Of a stretch of 64,000 bases of DNA, positions 22,176-33,167 are shown in pieces (the stretch's first letter is position 1; every line of letters begins with the position of its first letter). The stretch is from Zopfochytrium polystomum (lineage: Eukaryota > Chytridiomycota > Chytridiomycetes > Chytridiales > Chytridiaceae): the NCBI GenBank assembly GCA_025765615.1, contig JAIVFJ010000109.1, forward strand, positions 1-64,000. Direction: 5' to 3'. The translations under genes were made by a program, and so were the position numbers. The notes under the pieces were generated by a model. That model ran no database searches and was not told the DNA's origin. It worked only from the letters and a program-made list of their open reading frames with translations.

Positions 22176-22991
22176 AGGGTTTCCTGGTGGCCAACGATTC
22201 CGTTGGTCCCAGTTTTCCGTTTCGCTTTCGCGTTCGCTCCCCACTTTTTACCCTTTTTTCTCCTTTCTCTTTATTATCGCCTCGCTTGCCCTTCGCTTGT
22301 GGTCAGCACAACCCACCCCTCCAACCAACCCCACCTGTTCTTCTACCTAGTCTCCCCCCCCTTTTTTTTTTTTACCAAACCCTTTTTCCTCTCCTTTTTG
22401 TATGTCCGTCTGAAAAAAAAAGAAAATAGAGAACACAATATCGGTTTCTGTCACCTCGCTTTTTAGCCGTAGCCCGGTCTGGCAATCTCCATTCATCGTT
22501 GCCGTCTTTTCCGCACAACCGTTCGAGCGAAATCGAAACAGAACAACGGAGCGCTTTGGCTGGCCCGCTTGCAACCTGCCTTTTTTTTTCTGAACGAGAG
22601 CCGCGGATCGCATCAGGAGTGCAATTTTTTTTGGGGGTGAGATGCAGTAATGGCAAACCTAGTGCAACGAGAAGCAAGGAAGATGATGGTGGAGCAGACT
22701 GGCATTTCCCTCATGGGGAAATCCAAACACCAAACGCGAAAGCGTCGGGCACGAAAACATTGGGCAAACCCCCCCGCCGCTGATCACGTAGTCCGCCGCC
22801 TCACAACTCCTATCTTTGAGCGGGAGGGCAGTTTGCTCAGCAAACGAGATGAGCAGAGAGAGAGCAGGGGAGGCAGTCTGCTTTTGTGAATTATTGAGAG
22901 AGAGGTGTGAGTCACATGTATTGTGGTTAAGTTTTTGTGACCGAACCAAAGGTGCCCAAAATATATTTGCGTAAAAATCAGGTTATCACCA
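22176..22991. other. Intergenic between glycanase and tRNA
   Basis: T- and C-rich in its first 250 bases (a likely 3' untranslated region). I see nothing recognisable in the remainder. Confidence 0.55.
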
Positions 22992-23061
22992 GCTCCTGTC
23001 GTCTAATGGTTAGGATACCGCTATCCCAGCGGTGGATCGGCGTTCAATTCGTCGCAGGGGC
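22992..23061 (+). tRNA. tRNA, probably Gly (UCC or CCC), with an odd anticodon loop
   Basis: The acceptor stem GCTCCTG pairs with CAGGGGC. The A box (GTCTAATGGTTAGGAT) and B box (GTTCAATTC within a CGGCG/CGTCG T stem) are clear. The anticodon stem ACCGC/GCGGT is perfect, but it closes the loop TATCCCA, which puts A at position 33 instead of the near-invariant U. With U33 imposed the anticodon would be CCC, but the stem then fails. It could be a functional Gly tRNA with a shifted loop or a decayed copy. Confidence 0.55.
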
Positions 23062-23489
23062 ATCTGGTTCGGGACTATTGTAGTTACTGTTATCTGGAAG
23101 TAACCTATCTTTTGTCATTGTGGAGGCAATTACAACCAAACGGCGTTTCGATGAACCCCACCTGTGATCTTCGTGGCCTGTAACTTGGAGGTGCAGAGAT
23201 GCCATGGTTTCCAACGTTTTTAAAATTGTCTCCAGCAGCATTGTGTCGTGGATGGGCGCTGTTGAGGGGAGTCACCAACCCACCCTCAAGAGGCGATCAA
23301 GAAAGAAGAGCATTAAAGCGATCACGTGCGAAGAAGAGCTGTCGATATTCCCTGATTCTCGTTCTAGACTGAAAGGACGCGTCAGGCCATATACTCGATC
23401 AGGGGAAACTAGTAGTTATTAACAAACTCTGTTGCCTCGTCGCCTCCTCACCTTCACGCCTCGCTCGCTCCTTTTGGTCCACTCAAAAC
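23062..23489. other. Intergenic, no feature seen
   Basis: Short unrelated frames on both strands; no recognisable gene. Confidence 0.5.
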
Positions 23490-23805
23490 ATGAACATGGT
23501 GGGTCGACAGCGGGCTGGAAGTGGACTGGGACGCTGTCTCCTTCAAATATGCGCACACGAGGCTGCGATTCTCAAGTGGAAGGAGTCCGGTCGGTTTGGG
23601 CTGTGGTTGCGGGCAATGGCTGATCCCGCGAGCACAGCGAGGAAATCACGACCAGCGTACGGACTGGCTGGAGGGAAGCAAAGCCCTTGAAGTGTGGTGC
23701 CGCCAAGAGCTCAGTGTCGTGCAGGCAAGAGCTCAACAGTATTTGGCTTTCAATTTCTCATTCGTAGCTTTGTAGTGTGTTTGGAACGGGATGAATACAC
23801 ATATT
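23490..23805 (+). pseudogene. Decayed 3' end of an ankyrin-type (WWK repeat) gene
   Basis: Across frame shifts it encodes pieces matching the C-terminus of the intact gene at 27010-28302: SGLEVDWDAVSFK and GRFGLWLRAMADP, then EVWCRQELSVVQARAQ (intact copy: EVWWQQELSAVQARAH). The resemblance continues past the stop into the flank: GTGTTTGGAACGGGATGAAT here against GTGTTTGGAATGGAATGAAT downstream of the intact copy. It lies in the opposite orientation to the intact gene, with the fused palmitoyltransferase gene between them. Confidence 0.75.
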
Positions 23806-24238
23806 CGTATACATGAATTCTGGATTCAGCGTGTTTTCTCTTTACTCCAATGAATTTCAGATATATATGATATTGTTGCTCACAACAAGCGGCCAATTTT
23901 CCTCGCCAGTTATGTTGCCCTGGTTGGAACACATTGTAAATGCTCAGACCTGTTCCTACTTAGTCAGAGCCAAATATTATAAATAGGTATGTTTGTCGAT
24001 GCCTTGAAGCTGACAATTCCAAGCTCCATGTCACCAATCCGCAACGAGCCAATGACAACGTTCACTGAGCCGCTGCACCAGCGACGTGGGAGAAGAGCAC
24101 TTTGAATTTCCCGCCCTCGCCGTACTACGGTGAGTTGTGCAGCAATTGCAGGATGAGCAACCTCAAACAGCAATCGTGTCTCTTGTTCTGCGCACCCAAC
24201 AGGCCCACACTTTGGGGGATGGCGGTTGATATCAGCAA
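23806..24238. other. Upstream region of the single-chain palmitoyltransferase gene
   Basis: AT-richer than the surroundings. I see no gene or clear element in it. Confidence 0.5.
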
Positions 24239-26926
24239 ATGCTTCGCGCTGCCCAGACGGCTCTAGAGTTCCGAAAGGCCGGGTACGAGATCCCCTCCAG
24301 CGCGATCGACCGCTTTGTGACCCTTCTGGTACGTCCCATGTATGGGGACCTCTATGCCCCCGTTCTACTGAGCGCTCCGACGAGTGTTGTGACGATTCAA
24401 GCCGAAAATCGGAGATGGGACGTGATCAACCTTGTTTCGTACAACTACCTGGGGCTCGAGCGGCTCGATGAGAAGTTTATTGAGTGGTTGGAGGCTTCGG
24501 CCTACTCACTTCCGTCGTGTGGACTCAGCGACGCAAGACTTGTCTCGGCAGCGATGCGAGGTGAAGCGAGCGATCCTCAAGGGGACCCTGTTGATCCCAT
24601 TGTCTCGGCGCTCCGGACCGAGATGGCGGCGTTCGTAGGCAAGGAGGATTGTCTCGTCTTTTCGAGCGGCTACATGACAAACTACTCCGTTTTCCCGCAC
24701 ATTGTCACCAACACAACCGTCGTGCTCCTTGACGAGCTGTCTCACAATTCGATCTGGATGGGATGCCGCGCTGGGAACCCCTTATCCATCGTTTCGTTTT
24801 CGCACAACTCGGTTGCAGATCTCACCGCAAAGCTAGAGGCTGTCCAAGCGCGCCACGCTTGCGCAGAGGTCCTCGTCGTCGTGGAGGGTATCTACAGCAT
24901 GGAAGGCACACTGGTCGACCTTCCTGCCGTCGCAGCTCTCAAGACCACCCACCGATTCACGCTGCTAGTCGATGAGGCACACAGCCTGTTTGCACTGGGC
25001 CGGACGGGCCGCGGCGTCGCCGAGCACTTCGACCTCCCGCCGTCTGTAATTGACATCCACGTCGGGACCTTCAGCAAGACCCCGGCGGCAGTCGGTGGCT
25101 TCGTTGCCGCCAGCACACCCCTCCTGACCCGGGTCCATACCCACGCGCCCTACTTCTCCGCCGCCGATCGCAGCTTTCCCGCCGTCATCGCCGCGCGCGT
25201 GCTTTACCTCCTCCGGAACGAATCGCCGACCAAAACCGTCCCGCGGCTCGCGCGGCTGCGCGCGGCGACGCTGTGGATGCGGCGTGCGCTGGCGGCCGCA
25301 GGGCTGGTCGTGCAAGGTGCGGCCGAGTCGCCGATCCTGCCGCTGCTGGTCGTGTACCCATGGCGTGCGGTGGCGATGGGGAACTTGTTGCGCGAGCGCG
25401 GGTACGGCGTGGTCCCCGCGGTGCCGTCGCGCAGCAACTATTTTGGCGCAAAGCTGCTCGTGTGCGTGTCTGCCGCGCTTACAGACGCGCAGATCGAGGG
25501 GGCGGTGGCGACCATCGTTGAGGTTGGGGAGGCGGTGGGACTTATAAAGCGGCACGGCCGGCAAAAGTGTGCAAAATGGCGTTTTTCTGCCCACGGGGAA
25601 GGATCCGAGTGTCGGGAATGCGACGAAACAACAGCAGTCCGAGCGCCGCCCATTGATCTTTTCCCGGAGCTGGCAAAAGCCCTCGCGACACCGAACCGCG
25701 TGCACGTCACAAAGCACGACGTCCACGGCCTAGCAAACCTTAAGTCATCCAGAGCTGCAGTCGCTGCTGCAGTTTGCAAGTACGGCCTTGGCGCCTGCAG
25801 CGCTGCCTCGCACTACGGCACATACGACGCACACCGATCCCTCGAAGCCACCATCAGCGCATCTCTGGGCACGGAGCGCGCACTGGTGACGTCGTGCGGG
25901 CTGAACGCGGTGACGTCCGCCACGGCCGCCATGTGCCTCAGCCAGGGCGCGCACGTCCGGCACGTGGTTCTCTGCGACGGCGCCACACGTGCCGCAGTCC
26001 TCGACGGGGTCGCCGGGAAGAGCAAGTCGGTGGAGGTCTACTTTTTTGACCACTGCGATGCAGCAAGTTTCCACCGGTGCTTGGAGGCGCAAGTGGTCGC
26101 CGTCGGCGCAAGAAGGTCGAAAATCGCAAAGAGGGTTCTCGTCACCGTGATCGTCGAGGCCGTCTCGGACCGTACGGGCCGTGTGTTCCCGCTCCCCGCC
26201 TTCCTCGCCGTCCTCACAGCCCTCGAGTCGCGCCACCGCCGTCTCCGCCATCGCTTCTTTGTCGACGAGTCCAACTCCTTTGGAATCCTTATGGCGCGTC
26301 CAACCGATAGCAGCAGTGCTGCCCGCTCTTCCCGCTGTACAATGGGACTCTTTGCGTACCACGGGATTCCGATCCACCCGCGCAAGTCGCCGCACGTCTT
26401 TGCGGGGACCCTCACGCGGGCGGTCGCGTCCCAGGGCGGTTTTGTGGCGGGCAACGAGGTGACGGCGGTGACATTTATACGGAACCACCGGGCGTACCTG
26501 TACTCGTGCAGTCTACCGCCGCCGGCAGCTGTTCTCGCCGAACACAATCTGAAGCACTTGCTTTCGAATGCGGCCGCCCTGTCGGCGCGACTGCGGGGGC
26601 TGACTGCGGCCGTCCGCTCGCGGCTGTCTGGGTCGTTGGAGATGAAGGAGCAGGTCGATTCGCCAGCCGGGGCTGCCGGTTGGTCGGAGGGCGAGGCTGA
26701 CAGCCCGTTGGTCGTAATACGAGGAGCGACTGACCGCTTGGCATCTGTCGCCGCGGCCTGGTCGGGCCGCGTGCAGCTGGACTTTGTCGACGAGTCTAGA
26801 GCCGCGCTGAAGCTGACGGTTCTGAGCGACTTTCCTTTGGAGATCTATGAGCAGTTTTGTGACCTCGTCAATGAATCACGTAGTGTTATTTATTTTCAAC
26901 GGGTACCAATCCCAGCATGCCCCTGA
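24239..26926 (+). CDS. Single-chain serine palmitoyltransferase (LCB2-LCB1 fusion)
   Basis: One uninterrupted 895-codon frame holds two complete alpha-oxoamine synthase domains. Residues about 20-435 are LCB2-like: VSYNYLGL, FVGKEDCLVFSSGYMTN, DELSHNSIW, EGIYSMEGTLVDLP, VDEAHSLFALGRTGRGVAEH, and the PLP-lysine motif HVGTFSKTPAAVGGF. Residues about 480-890 are LCB1-like: KYGLGACSAASHYGTYDAH (keeping the Cys altered in human HSAN1), EAVSDRTGRVFPLP, FFVDESNSFGIL, GTLTRAVASQGGFV with Arg in place of the PLP lysine, and YSCSLPPP. A catalytic half plus a Lys-less half is the arrangement of the eukaryotic heterodimer, here in one chain. The product would be 3-ketosphinganine from serine and an acyl-CoA. 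No intron is present although neighbours are intron-rich. I see no obvious LCB1-type N-terminal membrane helix. Acyl-CoA and amino-acid preference cannot be read from sequence. Confidence 0.85.
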   Translation: MLRAAQTALEFRKAGYEIPSSAIDRFVTLLVRPMYGDLYAPVLLSAPTSVVTIQAENRRWDVINLVSYNYLGLERLDEKFIEWLEASAYSLPSCGLSDARLVSAAMRGEASDPQGDPVDPIVSALRTEMAAFVGKEDCLVFSSGYMTNYSVFPHIVTNTTVVLLDELSHNSIWMGCRAGNPLSIVSFSHNSVADLTAKLEAVQARHACAEVLVVVEGIYSMEGTLVDLPAVAALKTTHRFTLLVDEAHSLFALGRTGRGVAEHFDLPPSVIDIHVGTFSKTPAAVGGFVAASTPLLTRVHTHAPYFSAADRSFPAVIAARVLYLLRNESPTKTVPRLARLRAATLWMRRALAAAGLVVQGAAESPILPLLVVYPWRAVAMGNLLRERGYGVVPAVPSRSNYFGAKLLVCVSAALTDAQIEGAVATIVEVGEAVGLIKRHGRQKCAKWRFSAHGEGSECRECDETTAVRAPPIDLFPELAKALATPNRVHVTKHDVHGLANLKSSRAAVAAAVCKYGLGACSAASHYGTYDAHRSLEATISASLGTERALVTSCGLNAVTSATAAMCLSQGAHVRHVVLCDGATRAAVLDGVAGKSKSVEVYFFDHCDAASFHRCLEAQVVAVGARRSKIAKRVLVTVIVEAVSDRTGRVFPLPAFLAVLTALESRHRRLRHRFFVDESNSFGILMARPTDSSSAARSSRCTMGLFAYHGIPIHPRKSPHVFAGTLTRAVASQGGFVAGNEVTAVTFIRNHRAYLYSCSLPPPAAVLAEHNLKHLLSNAAALSARLRGLTAAVRSRLSGSLEMKEQVDSPAGAAGWSEGEADSPLVVIRGATDRLASVAAAWSGRVQLDFVDESRAALKLTVLSDFPLEIYEQFCDLVNESRSVIYFQRVPIPACP

Positions 26927-27009
26927 AGAAACACTCTGAATCAGCTTAACTTGTATTCATTCCATTCCAAACACCCCACGAATCTACAAATCGAAAAACA
27001 AAGTGAAAG

Positions 27010-28302
27010 CTAAAGCCTATGAGCTCTTGCCTGCACGGCACTGAGCTCTTGTTGCCACCACACTTCAAGGTGCTTCGCGCCCCACCAACCTGTCCGTACC
27101 CCGTTAACGATTTCCTCCAGGGCGCCTCGCGGATCAGCCTTTGCGCTCAACCACAGCCCAAACAGGCCGGACTCCTTCCACCACTCGAGAATCGCCGCCT
27201 CGTGCGCGTCTTTGAAGGAGACAGCGTCCCAGTCCACTTCCAGCCCGCTGTCTAGCCACCACTGCAAGCACTCTACTAACCCGCGATTAACCGCACAGTC
27301 CACCGACGCCTTGGTGTACTTCAGCGTCAGCCCGCTCTCCCTCCACCATTGCAACGCATGAACGTGACCCCAACTGCTGGCCCAATCCGCCGCTTTTTCG
27401 TCGTACTTGAACTCGAGCCCGCTGTCCTTCCACCACTGCAGTACATCGACCAAACCCGCCGCTGACGCCAACTCCACCGCCGTCGAATCGTACTTGAGCG
27501 GCAGCCCACTCTCTTTCCACCACTGCAGGACATCCACATGGCCCCACTTGCTCGCCTTGTTCATAGCCACCACCCCGTAATCCATTTTGAGTCCGCAGTC
27601 CTTCCACCACTGCAGTACCTCGACATGCCCCCTCTTCGAAGCCCACTCCACAGCCCCTGCATCGTAATCCGGACGCAACCCGCAATCCCTCCACCACTGC
27701 AGCACCGGCACATGCCCGGCTCCGCTTGCGCCGTTCATCGCGCTCTTCGAGTACCTAATCTCGAGCCCGCTCCCCCTCCACCACTCCAACACATCGACCC
27801 TACCCTCCGCCGACGCCGCTGCGATCGCCGTCGCATCGTACTTGAGCGGCAACCCACTGTCCGCCCACCACTGCAGCACGTCGATCCGCCCGCCGCGGCT
27901 GGCGACCTCGATCGCGGTCGTCGAGTAGCGCATCTCGAGCCCGCTGTCGCGCCACCACTGCAGGATCTCCGCCGACTGCGCGTCGTCAACGGCGTCCTCG
28001 GTGTATCGCTGTTCGAGCTGGTCGCGCGGGATGTGTCGCAAGAGAAAGTCGAGGGTGTCGACGGAGGTGAAGGAGTCGACGATGGTGTTGTTGGGGAGGA
28101 TGGTGGGTGGTTCGTCGCCGTTTTTGTTGATAAAGACGTCACTGAGCTGGAGGAGTGCGGACGCTTGGATCTTGGGCATGCGGAGAAGCGTCGCCAGCAC
28201 GTAGCGAACGCGTGGAGATGAGACGTATGGGCATATTGCGAGTGCGGCGGTGAAGGGGAGGAGGCGGGCAGGCGGTGGTTGTTGGTGGGAATCGTGGGGC
28301 AT
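27010..28302 (-). CDS. Ankyrin-type repeat protein of the chytrid WWK family
   Basis: An intronless 430-codon gene starting at an ATG at 28302. After about 100 residues (ICPYVSSPRVRYVLATLL; ICPYVSS and the hydrophobic start are shared by related frames) come about ten repeats of roughly 34 residues. Their consensus is GHVDVLQWWKDSGLxxKYD followed by A(V/I)xxAS, an ankyrin-like helix pair with a conserved WW. A closing segment (HLEVWWQQELSAVQARAH) is shared with the decayed copy at 23490-23805. These repeats probably form a solenoid for protein binding; no partner is known. Related decayed copies lie at 23490-23805 and 60700-61510, so the family is actively turning over here. Confidence 0.8.
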   Translation of the reverse strand: MPHDSHQQPPPARLLPFTAALAICPYVSSPRVRYVLATLLRMPKIQASALLQLSDVFINKNGDEPPTILPNNTIVDSFTSVDTLDFLLRHIPRDQLEQRYTEDAVDDAQSAEILQWWRDSGLEMRYSTTAIEVASRGGRIDVLQWWADSGLPLKYDATAIAAASAEGRVDVLEWWRGSGLEIRYSKSAMNGASGAGHVPVLQWWRDCGLRPDYDAGAVEWASKRGHVEVLQWWKDCGLKMDYGVVAMNKASKWGHVDVLQWWKESGLPLKYDSTAVELASAAGLVDVLQWWKDSGLEFKYDEKAADWASSWGHVHALQWWRESGLTLKYTKASVDCAVNRGLVECLQWWLDSGLEVDWDAVSFKDAHEAAILEWWKESGLFGLWLSAKADPRGALEEIVNGVRTGWWGAKHLEVWWQQELSAVQARAHRL

Positions 28303-28537
28303 CGCAGGAGTTCAGAGGTGAACCAGAGATCGTGGCGCAGCCCACTTCACCACCTTTCATGCAATTATAGCCCGCTCGAGTGTGCGAGAGTTAATGCACA
28401 GTAATGCCGAGCTGCGCGGGTAGGGCAAAATGTGGGCAGGCGGAGCTAAAGGCGAAGTTATGCTGCGGGATCAACGTGCGGTACTCTATTCACGAACTCG
28501 ATACAAGTATGAAAGAGGGACAAAGAAAACAAAGCAA

Positions 28538-29512
28538 TCAAAGGGTAAACACAAGGCGCTCCTCCGGGGCGGCAGGCGCGGCCCACACCGATTCAATCTT
28601 TTCCAGCGGCTCGATCCGCACGGGAAACTCTTCCTTCGGGAGCTCAGCGACAGCCGAAACGAGCGCCGGGAGCTCATCGTACAGCTCCTCCATCGCCCAG
28701 CTGCCGAACCCAGAGCCGACGACCGACAGCCGACAAGACCTCAGCACGCCGGCGGGCACGGCGACGGTGGGGCCGGCCATCTGGCCGATCTGCACAAACT
28801 GCACGGGCCGGTCGGGTTTGGCGGCGGCCAGGTAACTGAAGAATGCGGCGGCGGGGGCGCCGGCGAGGTAGTCTAGCACGACGTCCGGGGCCACCGGGAG
28901 GGCCTCCGCAAAGTCAGTCGCTGCGGGGTCTGAGGAGGAGCCAAGGACGACGTGGGAGTCGAGGCTTGCGACGGCGGCCAGGGCGTCAGGGCGGCGTGCG
29001 GCGCCGACGACGCGGGCGGCGCCGAGGGAGCGCGCGATGCGGGCGGCGATGCGACCAGAGGAGGTTGTAGCGCCGAGGATGAGGAGCGTCCAACCCGCGG
29101 GCGGCAGTCGGACGCGGCGTTTCAGTGCCATCCAAGCGCTCATAGCTGGGTTGGTGAGTGCGGCGGCGCGGTGCGGGTCGGCGCCGGGCGGCAGCGGAGC
29201 GGTGGCGGCGAGGGGCAGGCGGACGCGGTCGGAGAAGGATCCGGAGAGCGAGACGAAGTAGACGCGGGTGGGTGGATCGGCGGCGGCGGATCCGGGGGCG
29301 AGCAGCGTGCCGACGCCATCGGTGCCGACGCGGTGGGGGAGGTCGCCTGCAGTGGAGTAGTGGCGGCCCGAGGCGCGGGCTCGCACGAGCTGGTGCACGG
29401 CGACGGCTTCGACGGCGATGTCGACGTCCCCGTCAGGGGCGGTGCCGTCGAGGTCGGGGATAAGGACGACCGATGGCGGTTGGCCCCACCTCTGGACTTC
29501 CGCTGCACGCAT
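28538..29512 (-). CDS. MDR-family quinone oxidoreductase-like protein
   Basis: An intronless 324-residue protein from the ATG at 29512. The N-terminal GroES-like half has VEAVAVHQLVRARASGRHYS and HRVGTDGVGT. The Rossmann half has LLILGATTSSGRIAARIARS and VVGAARRPDALAAV, with VVLDYLAGAP further on. The conserved zinc ligands of alcohol dehydrogenases are absent, as in the zeta-crystallin/quinone reductase branch. It probably reduces a quinone or enone with NADPH; the substrate is unknown. The lack of introns in an intron-rich region and the bacterial look of the sequence are compatible with lateral transfer, but a search is needed to say so. It is convergent with nothing and shares no operon-like context. 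Confidence 0.7.
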   Translation of the reverse strand: MRAAEVQRWGQPPSVVLIPDLDGTAPDGDVDIAVEAVAVHQLVRARASGRHYSTAGDLPHRVGTDGVGTLLAPGSAAADPPTRVYFVSLSGSFSDRVRLPLAATAPLPPGADPHRAAALTNPAMSAWMALKRRVRLPPAGWTLLILGATTSSGRIAARIARSLGAARVVGAARRPDALAAVASLDSHVVLGSSSDPAATDFAEALPVAPDVVLDYLAGAPAAAFFSYLAAAKPDRPVQFVQIGQMAGPTVAVPAGVLRSCRLSVVGSGFGSWAMEELYDELPALVSAVAELPKEEFPVRIEPLEKIESVWAAPAAPEERLVFTL

Positions 29513-29834
29513 TGTGACTGCTCACAAGATTTTTACTGAACACGAAAGGTTGCGATGTTTCTGGTCCGTGCCGACTCGTTATGAACTCCGCACGGGTATC
29601 ATTGATGTCAATGAAATTATTAACAAAACCACATTCCTTTTGGGTATCCACACAAGCCCCACCCATTCTGACCCGGACATGGATCAAAAAGCGTGAGGAC
29701 AGCCTATCGTTCGTTCAACTGCGCACGTCGACCACCACTTAATGAAGACAACGGCCGAAAGAACGAAGAGAGTCCTTCGAACGCTCTTTTTACTGTTTAT
29801 GAATCAATATTCTTGGTTTCATACAAATTGCTAC
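29513..29834. other. Intergenic between oxidoreductase and initiator tRNA
   Basis: I see no gene here. It contains the 5' flank of the oxidoreductase gene and of the tRNA. Confidence 0.5.
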
Positions 29835-29906
29835 AGCAGCGTAGTGTAGTGGAAGCACGTTGGGCTCATAACCCAAAGGTCGAACGATCGAAACGTTCCG
29901 CTGCTA
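29835..29906 (+). tRNA. Initiator tRNA-Met (CAU)
   Basis: A full cloverleaf: acceptor AGCAGCG/CGCTGCT, D arm GTGTAGTGGAAGCAC, anticodon arm TTGGGCTCATAACCCAA, T arm GAACG/CGTTC with loop ATCGAAA. The first pair A1:U72 and A54/A60 in the T loop mark the eukaryotic initiator. No intron and no encoded CCA. Confidence 0.92.
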
Positions 29907-30194
29907 GTGAACCTTCATTAATTTTGCAGGACTGAGCAGGGGTTGTAAGGCGCTTTATCCTGCCATTCCACCGTGAGCGTCTTCACTCCCCCGGTAGCGA
30001 TGGCCGTGGCTGTGGTGCTTGCCAATGGAATCCTCGTTTTCCTGCGTGTACCCGGATGATGGCGGGATAATGGGGGCTTGATCGATCTTTCTTTCTTCCT
30101 TTCCAAGGCTGAACCGTTGAACCCATCGTTTTTTTTTGGTCAGGAAACCCACTCCGCGCCCCAAACCCCCAACTCCCCCACGACACCCACCACG
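29907..30194. other. Upstream region of dihydrolipoyl dehydrogenase
   Basis: I see no gene; it should contain the LPD1 promoter and leader. Confidence 0.5.
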
Positions 30195-32317
<2,123 letters not shown>

Positions 32318-32726
32318 GCGGGGTGTCGACTCGCGGCGCAGTTTGCTGTGGTTTCGTTTCCACTCTTTTTTTTCTTTTTCGAGTTGCAGTGTTTTTTTTT
32401 TTTTCCACCTTTTTTTTTTGGAACCTCTTGCGGGAGCCCATAACCTCACACTCCGTGCATTTTTCCGAATGGGTCCGTTCGGGCCGCTTTGCTGGGCCAT
32501 GTTTGGTCCCCAACCCTCAGAAATAAAAAGAAAAGAAAATAAAATTGGAAGGCGACAAGCACCTCGTAAATATGACTGAGGACCTTTCAATCGGGTGACT
32601 GCAAGCAACTCTTGAACGCGCGTTGGCCCCAACCCTCGTGGCATTTTTCTTTTTTCACCGCTCCCCTCCAAAACCCAAGTGGGAAGGTTATTTCCTCGTT
32701 CTATGGTGTGACGTGTCATGGGGGTT

Positions 32727-32760
<34 letters not shown>

Positions 32761-33167
32761 GTTTGTTTGAGTCGGGATGGGCAATTCTGATTGGCGGGCG
32801 TGGTGCTGACGTGTTGTAGTGTTGAAACTCAATTGTTGACAAAGAAAGAAAAGGGAGGAGATAAAAAAAAAAAAAAAAAAAAAAAGGAAGCCAGACAAAA
32901 ACCGACAGTGTCGTTCCCACGCTCGCAACGGCGACGACGAGTGGGACTGCGCGCAACCCTCCTTTCGCACGCTCTCATCAGGCGCTGTTCTCACGCGCCG
33001 AGCGCCCGCCTACCACCCCACGACCACTCACCAGTCTGCACTCCTCAACACCGTCCCGCCACGCCCACCCACTGCTCCATTGCTCCGGTCTCTGCCGCTG
33101 CCAGTCCTCATCCTCCAGCCCTCGGACAAATCATCACGTCACCACCTGACCCGAAAGCGAAAGAACG
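32318..33167. other. Intergenic with long homopolymer tracts
   Basis: It contains several T runs, including 31 T at 32729-32759, and an A run at 32864-32884. I see no gene. It holds the LPD1 3' region and the INSIG promoter. Confidence 0.6.
32729..32759. repeat. Poly(T) tract of 31 bases
   Basis: An uninterrupted T run on the plus strand, between LPD1 and the INSIG homologue. Confidence 0.9.

Noticed and set aside
24965..26488. Large minus-strand frames opposite the palmitoyltransferase gene
   Set aside because: Antisense shadows; no family resemblance, while the plus frame carries every conserved motif.
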